DNA of 64,000 bases from assembly GCA_016195325.1 (NCBI GenBank), contig JACPZX010000030.1, forward strand, positions 1-64,000, written 5' to 3'. Source of the stretch: Acidobacteriota bacterium. Lineage in GTDB: Bacteria > Acidobacteriota > Polarisedimenticolia > JACPZX01. A program made the translations under genes and the position numbers. Positions 8,258 through 17,270 of this stretch are shown piece after piece. Position 1 is the stretch's first letter; each line of letters begins with the position of its first letter. Under the pieces are notes generated by a model. The model was given only the letters and a program-made list of their open reading frames with translations. It made no database searches and was not told the origin of the DNA.

Positions 8258-10318
8258 GTGGACGGTACTGGGGACGGCGGCATAGACATCGCCTCCATCG
8301 CTTCGGACGAGAGTTCGTTCACGGTGACGATTTTCCAAGTGTGCCGACCCCAGCTCCCGAGCATCGTCGAGGGGCGTCTCGTCAAGTCGCGGGAGAAATT
8401 CGCCGACGATGTTCGCAGAGTCCGTTACGAGATCACGGGCGAACGCAAGCGCCTTCGAGATCTGAACGCGACTGCCGAGCTTGTCCTTAGACAAGTTCAA
8501 GAGGCGCGAGAATCGGGTCTAGACGCAAACCCTCCACCAATCCGCGTCCGCATCGAGATCCAGCCGCTCTCCCTCAAAGAGGCACATCCGGACGCTCGGC
8601 GCGAACTGGTCGAATTGGCCGCCGAGGCCCGCGATGGCTGGTCCGGCGAATACGAGAAATGGACGGTCCATGACGTCAAGGATGTCTTCGACCTATTCGT
8701 TGACTACCAGCGACGTCGGCCTACTGACCAGAGTCCCGAGCACCTGGATCTCCACACATTCGGCGGAAAGGTCGCCCAAAATCATGCAGAACGCGGTCCC
8801 TTCCTCTGCTTCGTCTCCGGGTTCGAACTTGTCGCGGCATACCGTCGATGGGGGGCGGGACTGCTCGACGCGAATCTCCGGTACGCACTCGGTGCCACCG
8901 ATGTGAACCGAATCCTGGAGAACGCCCTGAAGCATCCAGGCTCGGTAAAGCGATTCCACGAGCGCAACAACGGAATCGTTCTAACGTGCAACGCCTGTCG
9001 AGTGCGCGAAGACACGATTCGTCTGTCCGCACCCCAAGTAGTAAATGGCGGACAGACACTCCACAGCATCGCTACGGTGATTGACGACTTGGAAGGGATC
9101 CCGCTGGAGCAGAAGTCGCCTGAGCAACGGCGTCTACTCGATGACTTGAAGTCCGACCTTCGACTGAGCGCTCGCATTGTCTGCGTCTCTGGAGGTGCAT
9201 CAACCCAAGCTGACCAGATTGCGATCGCGAGCAATACACAGAACAAGTTGTCCGATCGCACGATGCACTCGGCTCATATCGAGTCGCGCAATCTCCGGAT
9301 GAAGCTGGCCGCGCTTTCGCCCGCATGGTTCGCAGTTACGAAGGACAAGGAATGGGAGGCGGTCTCGCCACACAAATCACTTCTTCAATCGAAGACCGGC
9401 GGCCATACCATCAAGGATTTCCATGTGGACGGCAAACGGTACCGCAGAGTCGACAACACCGACCTCGGGGTGTCGCTCTTGGCATTCTGGGGGTTTGGTT
9501 TTGACGCTAGGCCGTCCAAGCTGTTCGCGAAATCGCACTTTCAGACGACGTTCGGATCGCGGGTGAAACCGGGGAAGTGGGAGGAACTCTCGCGGCGACC
9601 TGCTGAGTGGGAGGGCCCTCGTTTCGGTGAGATCTTCGAGGCCGGCCAGACGTCCGGCCATGCATGGCTTCTGGCATATGTCTGTTGGGCTTATTGGAAG
9701 GAGTACACGTTTCCCGAATCACGCCAACTTGTGATGGCGTACGAGGAGGAGGCTGAGCGCAATCCGCAGTTCAAGCGATGGCTCAAAGGGAAGAGTTGGG
9801 ACGATGTCCCGACGGAAGACTGGGATAGAATTCTAAACAACCCCGGAAGTTGTTACTGGGTTGAACAGGTTGCCAAGTCTGCCTGCCTTGTACTTATGTA
9901 TGAAAGCATGCGCGTGCTTCAAAGGGTGTTCGGCGACCTAGACGACGAGACCTGCCATCGAGCGCTGCGGCTGCCGCAGTTCGCGGACTTGTTTGCGGGA
10001 AAGTCGATCGACATCGCAGGTGATTTCCGTCGCGGTTCCCTTTCCGACGGGCCGCTCACGGCACTCGGGCGAATACTCCACTATGCCTGCTCGCTTCTCT
10101 GGACTAGGTATGAAAGTCAGATCCGTAACATGGGGTACCGCCATCAGGTACTCCTTCAACCCGAATGGATTAGTCGCTTGAGTGAGGAAGTCGATCAAGT
10201 GTGCACGAGAATTGGTGAACCAGCGTTCAGGCACTCCAGTCGACTGGAGGGGGCATCCGACCGGAAAATCGAGATCTCAAGACTTAGTGATCTGTTTGCA
10301 GAACAACACGTGTCGTAG
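8258..10318 (+). CDS. AIPR-family (abortive infection phage resistance) protein, start unclear
   Basis: The 686 residues from the GTG at 8258 carry the hallmarks of the AIPR family: FHERNNGIVLTC (N237-N238-G239), QVVNGGQT (residues 260-267) and SNTQNKLSDRTMHSAH. Family members act in anti-phage defence, some with a nuclease-like N-terminal domain. The chosen start cuts into that domain: the sequence begins right at DGTGDGGID, and the frame stays open and protein-like upstream to 8027 (for example LHYIDDDPQSLFF) without any ATG, GTG or TTG. Either a non-standard start is used (ATA 8141, ATT 8228 or CTG 8249), or a frameshift has removed the true start. Base composition is lower than that of the neighbours, which suggests transfer. 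It converges on the DUF262 gene. Confidence 0.82.
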   Translation: MDGTGDGGIDIASIASDESSFTVTIFQVCRPQLPSIVEGRLVKSREKFADDVRRVRYEITGERKRLRDLNATAELVLRQVQEARESGLDANPPPIRVRIEIQPLSLKEAHPDARRELVELAAEARDGWSGEYEKWTVHDVKDVFDLFVDYQRRRPTDQSPEHLDLHTFGGKVAQNHAERGPFLCFVSGFELVAAYRRWGAGLLDANLRYALGATDVNRILENALKHPGSVKRFHERNNGIVLTCNACRVREDTIRLSAPQVVNGGQTLHSIATVIDDLEGIPLEQKSPEQRRLLDDLKSDLRLSARIVCVSGGASTQADQIAIASNTQNKLSDRTMHSAHIESRNLRMKLAALSPAWFAVTKDKEWEAVSPHKSLLQSKTGGHTIKDFHVDGKRYRRVDNTDLGVSLLAFWGFGFDARPSKLFAKSHFQTTFGSRVKPGKWEELSRRPAEWEGPRFGEIFEAGQTSGHAWLLAYVCWAYWKEYTFPESRQLVMAYEEEAERNPQFKRWLKGKSWDDVPTEDWDRILNNPGSCYWVEQVAKSACLVLMYESMRVLQRVFGDLDDETCHRALRLPQFADLFAGKSIDIAGDFRRGSLSDGPLTALGRILHYACSLLWTRYESQIRNMGYRHQVLLQPEWISRLSEEVDQVCTRIGEPAFRHSSRLEGASDRKIEISRLSDLFAEQHVS

Positions 10319-10370
10319 ATCAAGGCGCGTGTGGTGGAGCAGATCCAGCCAGTCTTGTGACCATCCGAGC

Positions 10371-10417
10371 GGGCGTCGGGGGTACCGGGCACTCCCGCCT
10401 GATCTCCCCCAACGCCC
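10371..10417. terminator. Imperfect long inverted repeat between convergent defence genes
   Basis: GGGCGTCGGGGG (10371-10382) pairs with CCCCCAACGCCC (10406-10417) with one mismatch; the loop contains a smaller CGGG/CCCG hairpin. It sits exactly between the AIPR stop (10318) and the DUF262 stop (10432), the right place for a bidirectional terminator. Confidence 0.45.
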
Positions 10418-10431
10418 CCGAAGTTTACAGA

Positions 10432-12138
10432 TCACACGTACCTCGATCTCCAGAGGTGGACCGCGCGGCGGGCAAAATCTGCCTGACGTCGGTCCAGGAG
10501 TGCCAACGTCCACTCCTCCGGTGCCATCAAGGAAATGTCTCGAGTCATTACGTACCGACTGCGCGCGAACTCCGAAACCTTTTCAGCGTAGGCAGCGTTT
10601 CCTACCTGCCGGTTCGCCGCCGCTTCAAGGAGCGTTAGGTTTCCCAAGCGATATACCGCCCCAGCCCAGTGCTCTGCAGGAAATGCGCCCGCCCACTCGT
10701 CGGAGGGATTCTCGGGAAGGATGTGCTCAATCGTGGCGGGGTCCGTGCTTGGATCGATTGCGTGTCCTGCACGATCACTCTCGATGCGGGACAAGATGTA
10801 CTTTGCAAGTTTCTTACTCTGGCCGTCTGTGTCGATCTCGAACCGGGCAAAGTCCTGCTCAAACTTCTGGTCCGCGACATAAGCCGACCGCACGAGTTGG
10901 AATACGCGCGCCGGTTCACTCTCCCGACCCTCGAGCAACTCCTTCGCGGCCTTGTGGTACACGGGCTCGAGCGCGTTCGGGTTTAGGCCGCTGACCTTGT
11001 AGCGAAAGGAAAGCCCGCTCACCAACTCGAGAACTTTCACGAACGATTGCCGGTCCAGTTTCTCCCATGCTGCGAACAGCAGGGGCGTGGCCTGTCCGAC
11101 TCGAAACAAGTTCAGCTCAACGATCGGTGCCCTCGCGTCGGGGTGTTCAATCCACAACGAATGAGTTGGTTCGGTCAGCGCTGAAAACAGTTCGGCTCGG
11201 GCCTCGAGTTTCCCGATGAGCTCAAACACGCCTCGGTCGTCTGCGACTTCACGACGAATCAGCTTGAATACTGTACGCGACCGGACGCGCGCGTGCGTGC
11301 ACTGAAGGTGATATCGAAGAAACTCCGGAAATCGCTCTTGGCCGACCGTGCCGATCATCGACTGCCAGCGTCTTTGAAGCGCGCTGCGATCTGATTCAAC
11401 GCGTACTAGAGAGAATATGTAGTTCTTGAGGAGATCGGTCGACGAGAGCTCTATCCCCCGGGCATTCAGGGTCTCGAACACGGTATACGCGTTCAACTCG
11501 TCGTCCACGGTAATCAGGATGAAAATGAGCTGGCGGGCCACAACTTCTGACAGTAGTTCGGCGAGCTTTAGGCCATCCGTCTTGATCTCCGCGACGTCGT
11601 CGAGCCGCGCGCTGAAGTACTGGAAACACTCGGAGAGCAGTCTGCTTGACTTGGGCAGTGTGCGAGGATTGCGTGGCGGCCTAAGCTGAACGATGTAGTC
11701 CTGAAAGAATGGATCATCCGCAGCATTTAGCGACAGCTTGCTGCTCTCAAGGAGAGACGCGGGATCCTTCTCACCTACGAAACGGTGCCGGAGCGCCTGA
11801 GCTCGGTCGCGATTCTTCGAAGGCTCGTGATTCGCGGTGGCAAGGGATTCCAACTTCTGGATTACAACCAGCGCAAGAACCGTCAGCGTCGCAAGGCGCT
11901 GCTGACCGTCAATGATCTGGAACTGTCGATCGCTCTGGGCTTCGACGACCATGGCACCCATGTAGTGCCGCCCGTCCGGGTCGCGCCTGAGTTCCAAGAT
12001 GTCGTTCCAGAGGTCTTCCCACTGCTCTTCCTGCCAGGCGTAGTCACGTTGATAGGGGGGGACCCGGTACACGCGGCCGTTTCCCACGAGGTCTAGGAAA
12101 CTCTGAGTGTGCGTGTTCAGGAGATTCGTTTTCGCCAT
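10432..12138 (-). CDS. DUF262/DUF1524 (GmrSD-like) HNH nuclease protein
   Basis: A 568-residue protein. The N-terminal DUF262 domain shows YRVPPYQRDYAW (residues 24-35) and QIIDGQQRLATL with the catalytic-type DGQQR at 77-81, which in GmrSD, SspE and BrxU relatives links nucleotide hydrolysis to DNA cleavage. The C-terminal DUF1524 HNH motif is complete: EHILPENP (His472), LGNLTLL (Asn500) and AANRQVG (Asn509). Such proteins typically restrict modified phage DNA. I set the start at the second ATG (12138), which has two GGAG sequences just upstream, rather than at 12159. It is convergent with the AIPR gene and shares its lower GC, so both probably arrived together. Confidence 0.9.
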   Translation of the reverse strand: MAKTNLLNTHTQSFLDLVGNGRVYRVPPYQRDYAWQEEQWEDLWNDILELRRDPDGRHYMGAMVVEAQSDRQFQIIDGQQRLATLTVLALVVIQKLESLATANHEPSKNRDRAQALRHRFVGEKDPASLLESSKLSLNAADDPFFQDYIVQLRPPRNPRTLPKSSRLLSECFQYFSARLDDVAEIKTDGLKLAELLSEVVARQLIFILITVDDELNAYTVFETLNARGIELSSTDLLKNYIFSLVRVESDRSALQRRWQSMIGTVGQERFPEFLRYHLQCTHARVRSRTVFKLIRREVADDRGVFELIGKLEARAELFSALTEPTHSLWIEHPDARAPIVELNLFRVGQATPLLFAAWEKLDRQSFVKVLELVSGLSFRYKVSGLNPNALEPVYHKAAKELLEGRESEPARVFQLVRSAYVADQKFEQDFARFEIDTDGQSKKLAKYILSRIESDRAGHAIDPSTDPATIEHILPENPSDEWAGAFPAEHWAGAVYRLGNLTLLEAAANRQVGNAAYAEKVSEFARSRYVMTRDISLMAPEEWTLALLDRRQADFARRAVHLWRSRYV

Positions 12139-12238
12139 CTCCGATCTCCGCGTCCGCAACGATCATTCCTGCCCCTTCCGAGGCGATCCGTATCCATCGT
12201 ATCGCACTCGGGCGCTGAATTCAGAATCCGGTAGCTCC

Positions 12239-13606
12239 CTACTGGCTCGTCGGCAGGCCGTACCGCTCCTTGTAGAAGGCGTCGATCTTCGCGCGATCCT
12301 CGGGGGACATCCCCTTCTTCCACGCGTGCTCCGGTGAGTCGAGGATCGCCTTGATGACCCTGGCGACGGCGGGGTCCCCCTTCGACGCCGCCTCGGCCTT
12401 CGGCAGGAAGTCGAAGTAGAAGCGCTCGGCAACCTCGAAGAAGCCGTGCCACTGCGTGTAGTCGGGGCCCTGCATCGACGCCCCCATCCGCGCCCGCCTC
12501 CCCTCGTGGTGCCAGAGGCGGTAGAAGCTCCACTCCACCTCCTCGTCGAAGGGGGTCGGCGTCAGCTTCCCGGCGGCGCGGAGCGCGCTCATCACGTCCT
12601 GGGCCGGCGTCCCGAACTTCCGGTTCCAGATCTCGACGGCGCCGTCGTACGAAGAGTAGAAGGCGTTCACGAAGTCGGGGCCGTGGCAGGCCGAGCACGT
12701 GTCCTTCATCGCCGCCCGCCGCGCGTCGGCGTTCTCGAGCTTCTTGCTGATGACGGGGCGAAGCGTCCAGGAGATGCGCGCCCCCACGTCGTGCGTGACC
12801 GCCTGCGTCCGCGTCGCCGACATGTGGCACGTCGCGCACGTCGGTGCGGCGGTGTAATCCTCGCCCACGACCCATTTCTCGGACCCCAGGTTCATCTGAT
12901 CCTTCTGGGTGTTGTAGGCGATGCCGTGCTTGCTCTCCTCGTAGATCTCGATCTGCGGATGGTCGGGGCCCATGTGGCACTTGCCGCAGACCTCGGGCTG
13001 GCGCGCCATCGCGCGGCTGAACGTGTGGCGCGAGTGGCAGGCGGTGCACGAGCCTCGAGAGCCGTCGAGGTTCACGCGCCCGATGCCGGTGTTCGGCCAG
13101 GTCATCGGGTCGAGGATCGGCTTTCCTGCGGCGTCCTTCTTCGTTATCGCGACCTCGGATCCGTGGCACTGGCGGCAACCGTTCGCCGCCGCGAGGGGAC
13201 CCTCGATCACCTCGCCCAGCACGTTGTCGAGGGAGCCGATGAACTGCGTCGCCTTCGAGTGGTGCGAGCGATCGAACTCGTCCGTCTCCTTCGCGTGGCA
13301 CGGCGAGCAGTCCTTCGGGGAGACGACGGTCGCGATGCGCTGGCCCTCGTGCATGAAGGCGTCCCTGTCCCCCTCCTCCGCCATGTGGCACTCGTAGCAG
13401 CCGACCCCCTCCTTGGCGTGGCGGCTCGCCCGCCACTGCGCCGCGATGGCGGGAGTCCTCTGCTCGTGGCAGGCGACGCACTTGCGGCTCTCCTCGCCGA
13501 GCTGAGCTTCTCCCGCCGGGGCCGTCTGCGCGCCTCTCGCGGGGGTCGCGAGGGCGACGGCGGCGAGTGCGAGGCCGAGGGCGAAGCGTGCCGGGGGTCG
13601 AGACAT
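12239..13606 (-). CDS. Octahaem c-type cytochrome, hydroxylamine-oxidoreductase-like
   Basis: A 455-residue exported cytochrome with signal peptide (RFALGLALAAVALATPARGA). It has eight CxxCH motifs (CVACH, CYECH, CSPCH, CRQCH, CTACH, CGKCH, CATCH, CSACH) and the HAO-family layout, including a late GPDYTQWHGFFE block followed by a helical tail. HAO relatives oxidise hydroxylamine or hydrazine, or reduce nitrite or hydroxylamine, at haem 4. Whether the tyrosine that crosslinks the active haem in oxidative HAOs is present cannot be settled by eye, so the direction of catalysis is open. It lies 34 bases downstream of a porin gene and is probably co-transcribed with it. Confidence 0.87.
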   Translation of the reverse strand: MSRPPARFALGLALAAVALATPARGAQTAPAGEAQLGEESRKCVACHEQRTPAIAAQWRASRHAKEGVGCYECHMAEEGDRDAFMHEGQRIATVVSPKDCSPCHAKETDEFDRSHHSKATQFIGSLDNVLGEVIEGPLAAANGCRQCHGSEVAITKKDAAGKPILDPMTWPNTGIGRVNLDGSRGSCTACHSRHTFSRAMARQPEVCGKCHMGPDHPQIEIYEESKHGIAYNTQKDQMNLGSEKWVVGEDYTAAPTCATCHMSATRTQAVTHDVGARISWTLRPVISKKLENADARRAAMKDTCSACHGPDFVNAFYSSYDGAVEIWNRKFGTPAQDVMSALRAAGKLTPTPFDEEVEWSFYRLWHHEGRRARMGASMQGPDYTQWHGFFEVAERFYFDFLPKAEAASKGDPAVARVIKAILDSPEHAWKKGMSPEDRAKIDAFYKERYGLPTSQ

Positions 13607-13640
13607 CGTGGATTCTCGTCGATGAGTGTGAGAGGGGGGT

Positions 13641-14936
13641 TCAGAATCCGACGGTGAGCATAACGTAGCCCCAGTCCTGCGGGTCGTCGCCGCGCGAGCT
13701 CTTCGCGAAATGCGCCGGGAGGAAGCGGCTGTATCCCGCCTCGATCGTCGCCTTCTCCTTCAGCGCGAAGCGGTACGTCAGATCGGTCTCCGAGCCGACG
13801 GCCGTGCCCGACGATCCCGTCGCGTCGAAGCCGAGGACGTTTCCCCCGGCGTCCTTCCACGGCCCGGCGGCGTTCTCGAGGCTGAAGGCGTGCACCTTCG
13901 CCTGCGCGAAGTGCCTTCCCTTCGACCACGACGCGCCGGCATAGGGGCTCCGGATGTTCCTCCACCCCTCGAGGTCCGCGTAGCCGTAATGAATGTGGTT
14001 CGTGGGGAAGAAGTTGAAGAACTCCTCGCGCTTCCCGTCGGCGTTGTTCCTGTCGCCGGTGGCGAGATCGTACCCGCCGAAGACCCTGAGGTGATGCTGG
14101 CTCCCCCAGTTGACGCCGCCCTGCGCCGCCGCCGCGGAGGCCGAGAGGTCGTCCCCCTTGAGGCTCCCCCTCTCGATCGCCGCCTCGACGTTCAGATCGA
14201 AGGGACCGAAGCGATCCTTCATCCGCGCGCCGAAGGCGTCGACGCGCGACGTCCCGAGGGCGCCGGTCTCGCCCGCCGCGGCGACGTTGTCGGCGAACTC
14301 GAGCCAGTAGCCGCCGTACTCGCCCGATTTCCGGGGTGCGGCCTGGTACTCGACGCCGTACAGGTCGCTCCCGTGCGTGGCCGCGCCGACGGTGGTATTG
14401 GAGATCCGCGCGACGAGGCCGTCGACGAACCACCCCTCCTTCGCGTAATGGATCTTCGCGCCGTCGAAGGAGCGGCCGACGTTGTTCCAGGAGTAGTTGC
14501 CGATCATCCGGTGCTCGCCGTAGGCCCACTCCTGCCGCCCGATCGTGAGGCCGAGGCCGGGCGCCCCGGCCTTCCGGATCTCGAGATACCCCTGATGCAG
14601 ATCGAGGTTGCGCTCGCTCGTGGTCGTCGCCGTCGCGGGGACGGCGGACTCCTCCCCCGCCTCGCGCGAGTCCTGGGCCTGGACGAAGACGCGGTAGTCG
14701 TCCTTGATGTTCACGGTGAAGCCGAGCCGGAGCCGCATGAACTGATCGCGCACGTCGTCGTCGACCGCGCGGTTCAGATCGAGGTTGTTCCGCCACTCGG
14801 GGCGGAACCGCGCCTCCCCGTTGAGCGTCCAGGTGACGTCCTTCCTCGCCTCGTCGGCCCGGGCGCCGGCGATTCCGGCGAGGCCGAGGGAGATCATGAC
14901 GGCGGAAACGGCTCTTAGCGGGAGTCGGGTTCGCAT
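13641..14936 (-). CDS. Outer-membrane beta-barrel porin, alginate-export family type
   Basis: A 431-residue protein with signal peptide (LPLRAVSAVMISLGLAGIAGARA) followed by alternating amphipathic strands and a C-terminal phenylalanine (VMLTVGF), typical of outer-membrane barrels. Motifs such as NGEARFRPEWRNN, FMRLRLGFTV, LHQGYLEIRKA and LTIGRQEWAYGEHRMIG resemble the alginate_exp porin family. It is first in an operon with the octahaem cytochrome, so it could bring in the substrate or hold the cytochrome in a porin-cytochrome complex; that is inferred from gene order only. Confidence 0.83.
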   Translation of the reverse strand: MRTRLPLRAVSAVMISLGLAGIAGARADEARKDVTWTLNGEARFRPEWRNNLDLNRAVDDDVRDQFMRLRLGFTVNIKDDYRVFVQAQDSREAGEESAVPATATTTSERNLDLHQGYLEIRKAGAPGLGLTIGRQEWAYGEHRMIGNYSWNNVGRSFDGAKIHYAKEGWFVDGLVARISNTTVGAATHGSDLYGVEYQAAPRKSGEYGGYWLEFADNVAAAGETGALGTSRVDAFGARMKDRFGPFDLNVEAAIERGSLKGDDLSASAAAAQGGVNWGSQHHLRVFGGYDLATGDRNNADGKREEFFNFFPTNHIHYGYADLEGWRNIRSPYAGASWSKGRHFAQAKVHAFSLENAAGPWKDAGGNVLGFDATGSSGTAVGSETDLTYRFALKEKATIEAGYSRFLPAHFAKSSRGDDPQDWGYVMLTVGF

Positions 14937-15029
14937 GCGGGCCTCCGTGAGAGCGCGCCGGCATGGCGGCTCGGAGGCGAATCTATCGGGGCTGTCCGCG
15001 CCCGTCTATGACGGAGATCACCTCGCGGG

Positions 15030-15368
15030 TCAGGAGTGCTTCCCGCTCCGGTAGAAGCGCACCTCGGCGCGCTCCAGCGTGGCCAGCCCCTCGGAGATGG
15101 CGGGGTCGATGAGGGCGAGGAAGGCCTCGACCTTCTCGCGCACGTCCACGATCTCGACGACGATCGGGAGATCGAGAGACAGGCGCTCGATCTTCGAGGT
15201 GTGCATCCGGCTGTGGGCGCCGTACCCCATCATCCCCCGGAGAACGGTCGCCCCGGCGAGCCCCTGCTCGCGCGCCGTCAGGACGATCCACTCGTGGAGC
15301 GGTTTCCCTTCGTGGCGATCGCTCTCGCCGATGAAGATTCGGAGGAGGCATCCTTCCTGGGGCAGCAC
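15030..15368 (-). CDS. DUF190 family protein (PII-like), CrcB partner
   Basis: A 112-residue protein of the DUF190 family: CLLRIFIGESDRHEGKPLHE is the family N-terminus, followed by REQGLAGATVLRGMMGYG and PIVVEIVD. The fold is related to PII signalling proteins, and the genes usually sit beside crcB. I chose the GTG at 15368 because it gives the usual family N-terminus and has GGAGG ten bases upstream; a longer frame to 15404 would add residues unlike the family. The ribosome-binding site overlaps the crcB stop codon. Confidence 0.85.
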   Translation of the reverse strand: MLPQEGCLLRIFIGESDRHEGKPLHEWIVLTAREQGLAGATVLRGMMGYGAHSRMHTSKIERLSLDLPIVVEIVDVREKVEAFLALIDPAISEGLATLERAEVRFYRSGKHS

Positions 15369-15375
15369 GATCCCG

Positions 15376-15756
15376 TCACCTCCAGATGAGCTGCACGACC
15401 GCACGGCCGACCCAGACGGCGCCGATCGCGAGGACGACGTGCAGGAGGACGTTGCCGGCGGCGAGCCATCCGTCGCGCTCGCGCAGGAGGTTCATCGTCT
15501 CGTTGCCGAACGCCGAGAAGGTCGTGAAGCCGCCGAGGACGCCGACCATGGCGAACGTCCTCGCCTCCGCCGAGAGGAGCGACCGGGCGTCTGCGAGCTC
15601 CGAGAGGGCGCCGATCAGGAAGCAGCCGAGGACGTTGACCGCGAGGGTGCCGAAGGGGAAGAGCCCTGGAGTCCGGTCCTGCACGAGTCCGCCCACCCAA
15701 TACCGGGCGATCGAGCCCAGGAACCCGCCGGCGCCGACGAGCAGGACCTTCACCAC
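15376..15756 (-). CDS. crcB: Fluoride ion channel CrcB/Fluc
   Basis: A 126-residue, four-helix membrane protein. GAGGFLGSIARYWVGG, PFGTLAVNVLGCFLIG and GVLGGFTTFSAFGNET are diagnostic of CrcB/Fluc dual-topology fluoride exporters, including the conserved Asn in the second helix and the Phe/Thr/Ser track residues. It overlaps the regulatory sequence of the following DUF190 gene. Upstream, only 12 bases separate it from the end of the blue-copper gene, so there is no room for a fluoride riboswitch and it is probably read through from upstream. Confidence 0.95.
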   Translation of the reverse strand: MVKVLLVGAGGFLGSIARYWVGGLVQDRTPGLFPFGTLAVNVLGCFLIGALSELADARSLLSAEARTFAMVGVLGGFTTFSAFGNETMNLLRERDGWLAAGNVLLHVVLAIGAVWVGRAVVQLIWR

Positions 15757-15768
15757 GCGGTCAGGCGC

Positions 15769-17151
15769 TCACGGAAAGACGTCGATCGAGACGACGTCGC
15801 TCACGCCGCCGACCGGAGGCGTCTTCCGCTTCCCGAAGATCTGGATGAAGAGGGCCTGCGGGCCGGCGGCGCCGTTCGCGCACGCCTTCTTCCATTTCTT
15901 CACGGGAGGAGTGTACGCGGTCGTCTTCAGCAGGGTGCTGCCGCTGTTGACGGACGCGCCCTTCCCGAAGGCCGGATCCCACGCGATCGTCACCCGGAAC
16001 TTGGAGTACCCGCCCGGGAGCCACTGCACCGTCGGCGGGACGATGGGAATGGTCGTGCAGAAGAAGGGCATCCCCTCGGGGGGGGTGATGATCGTGATGT
16101 CGCAGTCGTCCCCCTGACCGTCGGCGTCGAAGTCGGCCTGCGTCGGGTTGTAGAGGTTCGCGCAGTTGTCGCACGCGTCGCCCGCGCCGTCGCCATCCGA
16201 ATCGGCCTGCGTCGGGTTGTAGGCCGCCGGGCAGTTGTCCGAGCTGTCGCAGACGCCGTCGTTGTCGTTGTCGCCGGCCGGGCAGTTCGGATCGGTCACG
16301 GTCACGGTGATCGACCCCGAGCAGGGGACGAGCTGCGCGTCGGTGCCCATCACCATCGCGTGCTTCACCCCCGAGGTCACGTAGTCGTGCATCACGACCT
16401 GCCCCGCGGCGTGCGGCGAGCCGTCGCCGAAGTCCCACATGAAGTCGTAGCTGTTCGGATCGCCGCCGGACGCCGAGCCTGTGAAGGTGACGCTCAGCGG
16501 GGCGTCCCCGGAGTTCGGATCGGCGACCCCCGAGCAGACGAGATCGGTCACGATGATGGGGCTCACGCACTGCGACATCGTGTGGGTGGCGTCGGTGACC
16601 TTGAGGATCACGTCGTACTCCCCGAGATCGGCGAACGTGTGCGGCGGGTTCTGGCTCGTGCTCGTCCCCGTGTCCTTGAAATCCCACGCGAAGGTGTAGG
16701 GGCCGACGCCGCCCGAGACGTTGGCCGTGAAGTGCACGTCGAGAGGCGGCGGGCCGACCGAGACGTCCGGCATGATGCTGCACGTCAGCGCGGGGGCCGG
16801 AGTGACGATGACCGACGCCGTCATCGACTGCCCGTGGACGACGCAGAAGTAGGGAAACGTCCCCGCGGTGTTGAACGTGTTCTGAAAGGTCCCCGACGAC
16901 TGGATGGCGGAGCCGAACTTCGAGTCCGCGGTGCAGAAGCCGCTCGAGCAGGTCCCGCTCGTCACGCTGTGGGGGGTGGTCCCGGTGTTCATCCAGGTCC
17001 AGACGACCGTGTCCCCCTGGTTGATCGTCGGGTGGGCCGGGTTGAAGAGGTTGTTGACGACGGCGACGTTCACCGTCGCGGCCGGGAGTGCCGACGGCAG
17101 GAGAAGCGCGGCCCCCACCGCAAGGATCAGCCGGGCGCGGGAATGGTCCAT
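15769..17151 (-). CDS. Secreted plastocyanin-like copper protein with PKD and thrombospondin type-3 repeats
   Basis: A 460-residue surface or secreted protein. A signal peptide (LILAVGAALLLPSALPAA) is followed by a cupredoxin domain, residues about 25-115, with type-1 copper ligands in order: His in GTTPHSV, then Cys, His and Met in FPYFCVVHGQSM. Next come two PKD domains (FAWDFKDTG and FMWDFGDGSPHAAG) and thrombospondin type-3 calcium-binding repeats (DNDNDGVCDSSDNC, DSDGDGAGDACDNC, DADGQGDDCD). The tail is unassigned. A single-electron carrier anchored on a calcium-stabilised surface scaffold is plausible given the cytochromes nearby. Confidence 0.85.
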   Translation of the reverse strand: MDHSRARLILAVGAALLLPSALPAATVNVAVVNNLFNPAHPTINQGDTVVWTWMNTGTTPHSVTSGTCSSGFCTADSKFGSAIQSSGTFQNTFNTAGTFPYFCVVHGQSMTASVIVTPAPALTCSIMPDVSVGPPPLDVHFTANVSGGVGPYTFAWDFKDTGTSTSQNPPHTFADLGEYDVILKVTDATHTMSQCVSPIIVTDLVCSGVADPNSGDAPLSVTFTGSASGGDPNSYDFMWDFGDGSPHAAGQVVMHDYVTSGVKHAMVMGTDAQLVPCSGSITVTVTDPNCPAGDNDNDGVCDSSDNCPAAYNPTQADSDGDGAGDACDNCANLYNPTQADFDADGQGDDCDITIITPPEGMPFFCTTIPIVPPTVQWLPGGYSKFRVTIAWDPAFGKGASVNSGSTLLKTTAYTPPVKKWKKACANGAAGPQALFIQIFGKRKTPPVGGVSDVVSIDVFP

Positions 17152-17270
17152 GCGTCATCTCCTCCTCGGGACTGTCGGACGGTGCCCACAGTCTAGATCA
17201 GCGCCGGCCTCCAAGCACTGCCGGGGTCAACAGTTCTGGTCGAGGGAGCCGCTGTTCCAGCGGCCGCGCC

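Noticed and set aside
12217-13650. Repeat TTCAGAATCCG at about 12217 and 13640 as possible island attachment sites
   Set aside because: Only 11 bases long, and both copies lie on the same side of the island (one before, one after the cytochrome gene), so they do not bracket it.
15757-15768. Fluoride riboswitch before crcB
   Set aside because: Only 12 bases separate crcB from the upstream gene, too short for the aptamer.
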